The position numbers were made by a program, and so were the translations under genes. A stretch of DNA of 64,000 nucleotides from Paludibacteraceae bacterium (lineage in GTDB: Bacteria > Bacteroidota > Bacteroidia > Bacteroidales > Paludibacteraceae): contig JAFYMG010000009.1 of the NCBI GenBank assembly GCA_017556705.1, forward strand, positions 1 to 64,000, written 5' to 3'. This document shows positions 15,289 through 21,892 of the stretch, piece by piece. A model generated the notes under the pieces. That model had not been told where the DNA came from and made no database searches. It was given only the letters and a program-made list of their open reading frames with translations. Position 1 is the stretch's first letter; the number at the start of each line of letters is the position of its first letter.

Positions 15289-16380
15289 ATGGTTAAAAAA
15301 CGTGTACTGATAGGGATGTCAGGTGGTATAGATTCCACAGTAGCAGCAATCTTGCTCCAAGAGCAAGGCTATGAGCTTGTGGGAGCCACGTTCCGTACAT
15401 TTGACCCTCCTACCCCATTAGAAACGGAAAACGAAAATGGAAAAACGGAGAAGGGTTGTTGCTCGGAGGATAGTATCACAGAGGCACAGCAAATGGCTGC
15501 TACTCTGGGTATTGAGCATCATATCTTAGATTTTCGTGCCACGTTCCGCGAGCATGTGATCGCTAATTTTGTGAGCGAGTACGCGTGCGGGCGCACGCCT
15601 AATCCTTGTGTAATGTGTAATTCCCATATCAAATGGGGCAAACTCATGCAAGCGGCAAAAGAGTATGGATGTGATTTCATTGCCACAGGACACTACGCTC
15701 AAATATCCGAACATCGCGGACACTACTACCTCAAAAACGCAGTAGATACCCACAAAGATCAAACCTATTTCTTGTGGATGCTTACGGAAGAAAACTTGCG
15801 CAAGACCATCTTCCCATTGGGCGGACTAACCAAAACAGAGGTCCGACAAATAGCATTGGAGCATGGATTTGAAAAACTGAGCAAAAAAGCTGAAAGTCAA
15901 GAGATTTGCTTTGTCCCGAACAATGACTATCGCAGTTTTCTCTCTGCACAAGGCGTGAAGGTAGAGGCAGGCAACTATGTGGATGGTAGTGGTAAGATTT
16001 TGGGTATGCACCACGGCTATTGCCATTACACCATTGGTCAGCGCAAAGGATTAGGCATTGCATTGGGGAGCCCAAAGCATGTCACCCATATTGATGCCAC
16101 CAATAATACCGTCACTTTGGGTGACCATGATGAATTATATACTCAAGAGGTGCATGCGGGTAACTTCCGTTTACGCGATATAGAATGGCTGAAAGAATCT
16201 CCTAAGGTAGAAGCACGTATTCGCTATAAATCTCCCGCTATAAAAGGACTATTGACCATACAAGATGGTCAACTGCTTATGCATTTCGATGAACCCGTAT
16301 GGGGTGTAGCACCAGGACAATCGCTTGTAGTCTATAAAGATGGCCTACTCGTAGGAGGTGGTATTATAGAGGAGGTTTAG
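15289..16380 (+). CDS. mnmA: tRNA-specific 2-thiouridylase MnmA
   Basis: The 363-residue protein thiolates U34 of the tRNAs for Lys, Glu and Gln using ATP and a persulfide sulfur. The PP-loop IGMSGGIDSTVAA is at about residues 7-19. The first catalytic Cys lies in NPCVMCNSHIKWG, the tRNA-contact motif in FIATGHYAQ, and the second catalytic Cys in ESQEICFVPNNDY. The start at 15289 (MVKKRVLIGMSGG) is preferred because a longer frame opens with TTG inside the promoter's -7 box. A short charged run, ETENENGKTEKG (about residues 45-56), made of near-repeated aacggaaaa-type words, sits before the conserved CCSED and may be a small insertion. Otherwise length is normal. Confidence 0.95.
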   Translation: MVKKRVLIGMSGGIDSTVAAILLQEQGYELVGATFRTFDPPTPLETENENGKTEKGCCSEDSITEAQQMAATLGIEHHILDFRATFREHVIANFVSEYACGRTPNPCVMCNSHIKWGKLMQAAKEYGCDFIATGHYAQISEHRGHYYLKNAVDTHKDQTYFLWMLTEENLRKTIFPLGGLTKTEVRQIALEHGFEKLSKKAESQEICFVPNNDYRSFLSAQGVKVEAGNYVDGSGKILGMHHGYCHYTIGQRKGLGIALGSPKHVTHIDATNNTVTLGDHDELYTQEVHAGNFRLRDIEWLKESPKVEARIRYKSPAIKGLLTIQDGQLLMHFDEPVWGVAPGQSLVVYKDGLLVGGGIIEEV

Positions 16381-16416
16381 AGTTGAAGGTTTAGAGTTGA
16401 AAGTTAAGGGAGCTGG

Positions 16417-16456
16417 ATAATAAAAAGGGCACTATGAAAAGTGCCCTTTTTATTAT
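16417..16456. terminator. Bidirectional terminator between mnmA and ettA
   Basis: A 17-base-pair stem (16417-16433 with 16440-16456) around ATGAAA has a GGGCACT core and A/T flanks. The ettA stop codon lies inside its right arm. Confidence 0.9.
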
Positions 16457-18123
16457 TCTAAACTACGATAACGCACGCGTTTTGGTTCGGCATCCTCACC
16501 GAGGCGCATCTTCTTGTGTGCCTCGTACTCCGAGTAGCTACCCTCGTACCAATACATCTTGCTATCGCCTTCAAATGCCAAGATATGCGTACAGATACGA
16601 TCCAAGAACCAACGGTCGTGACTGATGACTACCGCACAACCTGCGAAGTTCTCCAGACCTTCCTCCAAGGCACGGAGAGTGTTCACGTCAATATCGTTGG
16701 TTGGCTCGTCAAGCAGCAACACATTTGCCTCAGATTTCAATGTCAATGCCAAGTGCAAGCGGTTGCGCTCACCACCAGAGAGTACGCCGCACTTCTTCTC
16801 TTGGTCCGCACCGGTGAAATTGAAACGGCTAAGGTACGCACGCGCATTCACCTCGCGCCCGCCCACGCGAATATATTCGGTGCCCTCAGCGATAGTCTCA
16901 TACACGCTCTTGTTAGGGTCTATATTCGAGTGTACTTGGTCCACATAGCCCACTTTGACGGTCTCGCCTACAGTGAAAGTACCCTTGTCGGCTTGCTCCA
17001 TACCCATGATCATGCGGAAGAGGGTAGTCTTACCCGCACCGTTGGGACCAATGATACCTACGATGCCGTTAGGTGGCAACATAAAGTCAAGATCCTCAAA
17101 CAGCAGTTTATCGCCAAAGGCTTTACTCACGCCCTCTGCGTTGATGACCTTGTTACCCAAACGTGGTCCGTTAGGGATAAAGATCTCCAGCTTCTCCTCG
17201 CGCTCTTTCTGCTCCTCGTTGAGCATGCGGTCGTAGGCAGCCAAACGCGCTTTACCTTTCGCTTGGCGGGCTTTAGGTGCCATGCGCACCCATTCGAGCT
17301 CGCGCTCAAGGGTCTTACGGCGTTTGCTGGCTTGCTTCTCCTCCATAGCCATGCGGGCAGTCTTTTGCTCGAGCCAAGAAGAGTAGTTGCCCTTCCATGG
17401 GATACCCTCACCACGATCCAACTCGAGAATCCAACCTGCTACATTATCGAGGAAGTAGCGGTCGTGGGTGATACAGATTACCGTACCAGCATATTGGTGG
17501 AGGTGTTGCTCGAGCCAGTCGATAGACTCGGCATCAAGGTGGTTAGTAGGCTCGTCAAGCAACAGGATATCAGGCTGTTGCAACAGCAGACGGCAGAGTG
17601 CCACACGACGGCGCTCACCTCCAGATAGGTGCTTCACCATAGCATCATCAGCTGGACAACGCAATGCGTCCATAGCGCGATCAAGACGGGTGTCGATATT
17701 CCATGCATCCACGCTGTCGAGCTTATCTTGAAGTTCTGCTTGACGGGCAAGCAACTTGTCAAAATCGGCATCTGGCTCAGCGAATGCCATATTGATAGCA
17801 TCGTATTCGGCGAGCATGTCCATGATAGGTTGCACACCTTCCTGTACGCACTCACGTACGGTCTTTTCGGGGTCAAGCTGTGGGTCTTGCTCCAGGTAGC
17901 CTACGCTGTAGCCAGGTGAGAATACCACTTCGCCTTCGTAGTTCTTTTCAATACCTGCGATGATCTTCAGCAGAGTAGATTTACCTGCACCGTTCAGACC
18001 GATGATACCAATCTTCGCGCCGTAGAAGAAACTCAGGTAAATGTTGTTTAATACTTTTTTTTGTGGGGAGAAACTCTTGCTCACACCCACCATTGAGAAA
18101 ATAATTTTCTTATCGTCTGCCAT
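16453..18123 (-). CDS. ettA: ABC-F protein EttA (energy-dependent translational throttle)
   Basis: The 556-residue protein has two ABC ATPase domains and no membrane part. Walker A motifs are GLNGAGKSTLL (about residue 40) and GPNGAGKTTLF (about 355). Signature motifs are LSGGERRRVALCRLLLQQPD and LSGGERNRLHLALTLKSEAN. Walker B motifs LLLDEPTNHLDAESIDWLE and LLLDEPTNDIDVNTLRALE follow. The inter-domain linker with an Arg/Lys-rich helix (ARQAKGKARLAAYDRML) is the P-site tRNA interaction motif that marks EttA among ABC-F proteins. It binds the ribosomal E site and adjusts translation to the ATP/ADP ratio. Start and length match the family (MADDKKIIFSMVGVSKSF). Confidence 0.95.
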   Translation of the reverse strand: MADDKKIIFSMVGVSKSFSPQKKVLNNIYLSFFYGAKIGIIGLNGAGKSTLLKIIAGIEKNYEGEVVFSPGYSVGYLEQDPQLDPEKTVRECVQEGVQPIMDMLAEYDAINMAFAEPDADFDKLLARQAELQDKLDSVDAWNIDTRLDRAMDALRCPADDAMVKHLSGGERRRVALCRLLLQQPDILLLDEPTNHLDAESIDWLEQHLHQYAGTVICITHDRYFLDNVAGWILELDRGEGIPWKGNYSSWLEQKTARMAMEEKQASKRRKTLERELEWVRMAPKARQAKGKARLAAYDRMLNEEQKEREEKLEIFIPNGPRLGNKVINAEGVSKAFGDKLLFEDLDFMLPPNGIVGIIGPNGAGKTTLFRMIMGMEQADKGTFTVGETVKVGYVDQVHSNIDPNKSVYETIAEGTEYIRVGGREVNARAYLSRFNFTGADQEKKCGVLSGGERNRLHLALTLKSEANVLLLDEPTNDIDVNTLRALEEGLENFAGCAVVISHDRWFLDRICTHILAFEGDSKMYWYEGSYSEYEAHKKMRLGEDAEPKRVRYRSLE

Positions 18124-18137
18124 AATTTAACATGTAA

Positions 18138-18162
18138 ACTACGCCCACAGCGTGAGCGTAGT
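18138..18162 (-). other. Hairpin in the ettA leader
   Basis: ACTACGC and GCGTAGT flank a CAC-AGC-GTG mini-stem, giving an 11-pair hairpin 15 bases upstream of the ettA start. No T run follows, so it is not a normal terminator. It resembles the other short palindromic words in the window and may be one of them. Confidence 0.45.
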
Positions 18163-18191
18163 CATTGATAGTTTATATTATTTGTTATACA

Positions 18192-18962
18192 TTATTCTCC
18201 TACGAGTATTGCCTCGATCTCTGCTTCATTTGGATTGCGTGCCACAATGATGCCTTCACTATTAATAAGAACAGTAGTTGGAATTGCAGAAATACCATAT
18301 TTATCACAAGGATTATATGGCTCGGTACGCTGATCACGAATATGTACCCATGGCAATTCATCTTCTTCAATAGCTTTGAGCCATTCAGCTTCATCCTTGT
18401 CGCAACTAACACCTAATATTTCCAATTTGCCTGATGGATGATATGAAGTATAGAGTTCTTTCAATACAGGCATCAAGCGACGGCATGGACCACACCATGA
18501 AGCCCAAAAATCGACCAACACATAGTCAGTCTTTCCAACTAACTCACTAAGTGCCAATGCAGTACCATCTGCTTTCAGCGAAATGATATCAATAAATGGA
18601 CTACCAGCAGATGTTTTGAGTTCTATCTGATATTCCTCATATACTGGTTTCAGTACAGCATTCTCTAAACGCTCTGCAGGAATAACAGCAAAGAGTTCCG
18701 CCTTTTGTTCTGGACTGAGCATATAGAAATGTGCTAACACAATTGAGTCGGATGTTGGGTCTGCCACATTCTCAATTAATAAGGCATAGCCATCTGCAAC
18801 AAAGCCCTCAATCAACGAATCTCTTACCGCACGATCGTCAATTGAATCCAATTGTGCTACCACATTGTCATACAGTTCGGTATATTGTTCGTATGCCGTT
18901 TTCTTTGGCGTACACGCTACCAAGCAACCTAATGCAAGTAGCGAAATAAAAATCTTTTTCAT
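18192..18962 (-). CDS. TlpA-like thioredoxin-fold lipoprotein
   Basis: The 256-residue protein has a lipoprotein signal peptide (LGCLVAC, lipidated Cys17). Residues about 25-120 form an N-terminal helical domain of the kind found in Bacteroidota TlpA/ResA-like proteins (DUF4369-like position, not recognised precisely). The C-terminal thioredoxin fold (about 128-256) has the active site FWASWCGPCRRLMPVL and the cis-Pro region GISAIPTTVLIN. It should act as a thiol-disulfide reductase in the periplasm. It starts 37 bases after the ferritin gene on the same strand and may be cotranscribed with it, suggesting redox or oxidative-stress roles (inference). Confidence 0.9.
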   Translation of the reverse strand: MKKIFISLLALGCLVACTPKKTAYEQYTELYDNVVAQLDSIDDRAVRDSLIEGFVADGYALLIENVADPTSDSIVLAHFYMLSPEQKAELFAVIPAERLENAVLKPVYEEYQIELKTSAGSPFIDIISLKADGTALALSELVGKTDYVLVDFWASWCGPCRRLMPVLKELYTSYHPSGKLEILGVSCDKDEAEWLKAIEEDELPWVHIRDQRTEPYNPCDKYGISAIPTTVLINSEGIIVARNPNEAEIEAILVGE

Positions 18963-18999
18963 GTTTGAAAAGTTCTAAAAGTTTTAAGAGTTCTAAAAG

Positions 19000-19521
19000 T
19001 TACTCGGCTGTAGCGAGTGGTGAAGCTTGTGTATAAACGCGAGCGGCTAGTTCTTGGTCAAGTTGATAAAGGCCATAACCATTGTCGCCCACCATGCGGA
19101 ACTTATTGACGAGGTCAGTGGCATTTTCCTCTTCTTCTACTTGCTCATCAACGAACCAGTTGAGGCGACTTTGGAGAGCAAAGTCTTTCTCCTCCACAGC
19201 GAGAGCCATGAGATTGTTGATGAGGGCAGTCACTTTGCCTTCGTGCTCCAAGGTGTGTTGGAAGGCTGCCAAGGGCGAAGCCCATTCGGTGTCCACCGCA
19301 GCAATAGGTTCCAGCAGTACGCGACCGCCTCGACTTTGGAGATAGTTGAAGAGAATCATAGCATGGTCTTGCTCCTCCTTGAATTGGATAGCAAACCAGT
19401 TAGCTACACCAGGGAAACCCGCATCTTGGCAGTACGCTGACATACTCAAATATAAATAAGCCGACCACATCTCGGCATTGATTTGGGCATTGATAGCCTC
19501 TTCTAATCGTTTTGCAATCAT
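19000..19521 (-). CDS. ftnA: Ferritin
   Basis: The 173-residue protein is a non-haem ferritin that oxidises and stores iron in a 24-subunit shell. The four-helix bundle begins LEEAINAQINAEMWSAYLYLSM, with Glu/Tyr ferroxidase ligands. The second helix has FKEEQDHAMILFNYLQSRGGRV, carrying the ExxH motif. VEEKDFALQSRLNWFVDEQVEEE supplies further ligands. There is no haem-binding Met pattern of bacterioferritin. Length matches bacterial FtnA. The gene precedes the TlpA-like lipoprotein gene. No classic promoter box was found in the 70-base A/T-rich stretch upstream. Confidence 0.95.
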   Translation of the reverse strand: MIAKRLEEAINAQINAEMWSAYLYLSMSAYCQDAGFPGVANWFAIQFKEEQDHAMILFNYLQSRGGRVLLEPIAAVDTEWASPLAAFQHTLEHEGKVTALINNLMALAVEEKDFALQSRLNWFVDEQVEEEENATDLVNKFRMVGDNGYGLYQLDQELAARVYTQASPLATAE

Positions 19522-19592
19522 GATGTAATATTGGTTAAAAAAGTTTTAATAGTTTTAAAATTTATAAATATCTATGTACAAAAACTATGCCA

Positions 19593-20510
19593 TTACATAC
19601 GGAGGCGGAAACCTGCCAATAATGTGTCCAGTTTGAAGTGCCAAACACTGGCCATCTCACCCGCCATGCAGAAGCCGCAGACACGGCATTGCTCGGTGCC
19701 ATAGCCCAAACACAAACTGCGGCTGCCGTCGGTATAGATGAAGTTGGTAACAAAGCACTCTTTGCCCAACTGAATTTCTCCTAAAGCATTGCGCTTCATG
19801 AGCTTAAGTCCAGAGCGAGAATTCATGATAGGATAGCCCTTCTTCTTGTATTCCAATACCTTATCAATGATTTCTACTTTCTTTTCCAAAGGTAACATTA
19901 AGTACTCTGTACCAGGGTAAGGAGTGTGGAAGTTGATGGAGATCTGCTCAATGGCTGGATTGTTCTTGGCGTACTCCATCGCTGCATCCAGCGACTCGTA
20001 GTTAAGGGCATTCACTACCATATTCACACAGATATGTTTCTTGCCTGACTTGCGAATATTCTCCTCCAAACGAGCAAATGAACCCTCACCGCGAATACGA
20101 TCATGATATTCCCCTACTCCATCCATACTTACCCAGATAGACTGTGGATGAATCCAAGAGAAATCTTGCTGAGCGTTAGTAGTAACTGTTATGGAGAAAA
20201 AACCTATCTCCAATGCCTTGTCAATCAAGTCATTGATAGTACGACCATCTTCTTTCCAAAGCGTAGGTTCTCCACCTTCGAGGTCAATAAAACGCGAACC
20301 TTGTGCATACGAATAGCGCATGTCAGCTACGATATCATCAAAGGATCGTTGTTTGTATCCCGCACTGCCATATACAGAGCAGTGTTTGCAACGAAGATTG
20401 CACTTATCGGTAATAAAAAGTACGGTCTGCAATGGGGCACGGCGACCCAAAAAGCGTGCACGAAGGAACCAAAATCCAAGGTAGAAGAGTTGTTTGATGT
20501 AGTGTAGCAT
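19593..20510 (-). CDS. Radical SAM protein with C-terminal cysteine cluster
   Basis: The 305-residue protein has the radical SAM cluster motif CNLRCKHC (Cys37, Cys41, Cys44, spacing CxxxCxxC) and follows the usual barrel layout: GG-E-like LEGGEPTLW, WVSMDGVGEYHDRIRG, and INFHTPYPGTEYL. A C-terminal set of Cys residues in KECFVTNF, SLCLGYGTEQCRVCGFCMAG suggests an auxiliary Fe-S cluster of SPASM/Twitch type. It resembles the Bacteroidales radical SAM proteins related to HpnH-like families, but the substrate is not known to me. An N-terminal hydrophobic stretch (YIKQLFYLGFWFL) may contact the membrane. It starts 47 bases after the menA stop, so a link to lipid or quinone metabolism is possible but unproven. 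Confidence 0.85.
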   Translation of the reverse strand: MLHYIKQLFYLGFWFLRARFLGRRAPLQTVLFITDKCNLRCKHCSVYGSAGYKQRSFDDIVADMRYSYAQGSRFIDLEGGEPTLWKEDGRTINDLIDKALEIGFFSITVTTNAQQDFSWIHPQSIWVSMDGVGEYHDRIRGEGSFARLEENIRKSGKKHICVNMVVNALNYESLDAAMEYAKNNPAIEQISINFHTPYPGTEYLMLPLEKKVEIIDKVLEYKKKGYPIMNSRSGLKLMKRNALGEIQLGKECFVTNFIYTDGSRSLCLGYGTEQCRVCGFCMAGEMASVWHFKLDTLLAGFRLRM

Positions 20511-20557
20511 GGTGTGTTGTTTAGTGGATGCTCGCTGTGCGAGCTACCGTTTAGTGT

Positions 20558-21607
20558 TTAGAGTTGGATGAGATGGATAATCATAAGTATGAGACAGAAA
20601 AAAGTACAGATATTGCGAGCAAGGAGCCAACGATAGAGGAACCAGTCGATGCCAGCCTTCTTATAAGCTTCCCAATCCCCCATAGGTCCCATCCACCAGC
20701 GAGGTGTGTCGTTGCGAGGCAGACCATAGGCAAACAAGCGTGTGGAGTGAATAAGATAAACGGACATTGGCAAAGTAGCCAACGTAAATAAATACCATGG
20801 ACTCCACCAACCTAATACAATACCTAACCCTAAGAGAATGAACGGCATAATAGCGAAGAAGCCGATAAAAAAGATCATTAGTTGAGTGTTTAGAGTTGAG
20901 TATTTAGAGACGCGTTGTAGCAAACGAGCAAAAGTCATCTTTCCGAGTTCAGCATCAGCATTAACTTCCATCACAGAGTGAACATAAACAATGTTCGTTA
21001 CCATACAACCAATAGCTACACTCATACAGAGCATTGGCCAAGAGAAAGTATTGCCTGTGAGTGCAGCTTGCACGCCGAGCATATTGAGCGGTCCGAACAT
21101 AAGTCCGATGACCAATTCGCCCAAACCGTGATAGCCAAGTTCTAGGGGTTTGCCAGAGTAGCTGATACCTACAAACAAACCGAGTACGGCATAGATGATG
21201 ATGCCCATAGCTGCTTGCCAGCCATGTACAAACCATTGTGCTATAAAAGCACCACAGCCCATCAAGGCAGCAAAACCAAGAAAAGTGACAACAGCCCAAC
21301 CCAATTGGGATACTGTAGCTTTACCATCCTGTGGATCACCAAGATAACTACACTTCTCCATACGTGCACGGATACTCGTACTACTGACATCAGCGCGGGT
21401 GCGCGAATCATGCTTGTAATCGAAGTAATCATCTGCGAGATTCATACCGAGGTGTGCGGTACAAACACCGAGCAATACTGGCAATGCAAGCCACCAAAGG
21501 AAGCCATCTTGACCGATGCATAAAACTATTGCAGTCAAGCAAGGTAATGCCGACTGTGGCAACGAAATATCGCGTGCATTTTTGATCCAAAATTTGATTT
21601 TTGACAT
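20558..21607 (-). CDS. menA: 1,4-dihydroxy-2-naphthoate prenyltransferase (UbiA family)
   Basis: The 349-residue membrane protein attaches a polyprenyl chain in menaquinone synthesis. The first Asp-rich motif is NLADDYFDYKHDSR (about residues 56-69) and the second is MEVNADAELGKMTFARLL. Eight to nine transmembrane helices are visible. MenA proteins are commonly near 300 residues, and the extra length is spread over a longer first loop (TRADVSSTSIRARMEKCSYLGDPQDG) and the C-terminus. A repeated tttagagttga word family lies inside the coding sequence at 20880-20909, encoding the loop SKYSTLNTQL. A different UbiA-family substrate is possible because no other men gene is in the window. Confidence 0.85.
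   Translation of the reverse strand: MSKIKFWIKNARDISLPQSALPCLTAIVLCIGQDGFLWWLALPVLLGVCTAHLGMNLADDYFDYKHDSRTRADVSSTSIRARMEKCSYLGDPQDGKATVSQLGWAVVTFLGFAALMGCGAFIAQWFVHGWQAAMGIIIYAVLGLFVGISYSGKPLELGYHGLGELVIGLMFGPLNMLGVQAALTGNTFSWPMLCMSVAIGCMVTNIVYVHSVMEVNADAELGKMTFARLLQRVSKYSTLNTQLMIFFIGFFAIMPFILLGLGIVLGWWSPWYLFTLATLPMSVYLIHSTRLFAYGLPRNDTPRWWMGPMGDWEAYKKAGIDWFLYRWLLARNICTFFCLILMIIHLIQL
20880..20909. repeat. tttagagttga-type repeat inside menA
   Basis: The words gagtgtttagagttgag and gtatttagag are tandem variants of a unit that also occurs between genes at 16377-16404 (two copies after mnmA), 20549-20567 and, more diverged, 25797-25816. Here it is in the coding strand's complement and keeps the frame. 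Confidence 0.5.
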
Positions 21608-21671
21608 GCGGTAAAGAGTTTCAAAGTTTCACGCGCCAAAGGCGCTTATTTCAACAATTCAATTTTGGCAA

Positions 21672-21702
21672 CAAAGGTAGTATATTTTTGCGAAATATAC
21701 AA
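21672..21702 (-). promoter_or_regulatory. Promoter of menA
   Basis: On the minus strand, TTGT (21702-21699), 19 bases, then TACCTTTG (21679-21672). The leader to the ATG at 21607 is about 58 bases and includes a gcgccaaaggcgc hairpin. Confidence 0.8.
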
Positions 21703-21739
21703 GGATTTGCAACGAAAATTACTTTTTTATCCAAAATGT

Positions 21740-21770
21740 TTGCATATGTGCAAAATTTTGTGTACCTTTG
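21740..21770 (+). promoter_or_regulatory. Promoter of ppdK
   Basis: TTGC at 21740-21743, 19 bases, then TACCTTTG at 21763-21770. A match to the consensus at every position fits the strong codon bias of the downstream gene. Confidence 0.88.
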
Positions 21771-21776
21771 CAGGCT

Positions 21777-21892
21777 TTTATGACTATGAGTCATCGTTCA
21801 GCATTGTTCAGCGCGGTAGTTGCCGTTGTTCAGTGTTGTTCAATGTAGTGTGAAATAACAAATTTAATAACAAATAAAGATTTTTTAAGAAA
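21777..21892 (+). other. Leader of ppdK with repeated gttca words
   Basis: The predicted 115-base 5' leader starts with a GACTATGAGTC palindrome, followed by five gttca-type words (gttcagcattgttcagc, gttcagtgttgttcaatg) around gcggtagttgccg. It resembles the repeat-word spacers elsewhere. No known riboswitch was recognised. Confidence 0.45.

Noticed and set aside
16516..17628. 370-residue plus-strand frame opposite ettA
   Set aside because: The ABC-F motifs are unmistakable on the minus strand; the plus-strand frame is a by-product of codon choice.
18138..18162. Terminator between the TlpA-like gene and ettA
   Set aside because: There is a hairpin but no T run on the minus strand, so it cannot be called an intrinsic terminator.
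21777..21892. Riboswitch in the ppdK leader
   Set aside because: No conserved core of a known class was recognised; the repeats look like the window's general word repeats.
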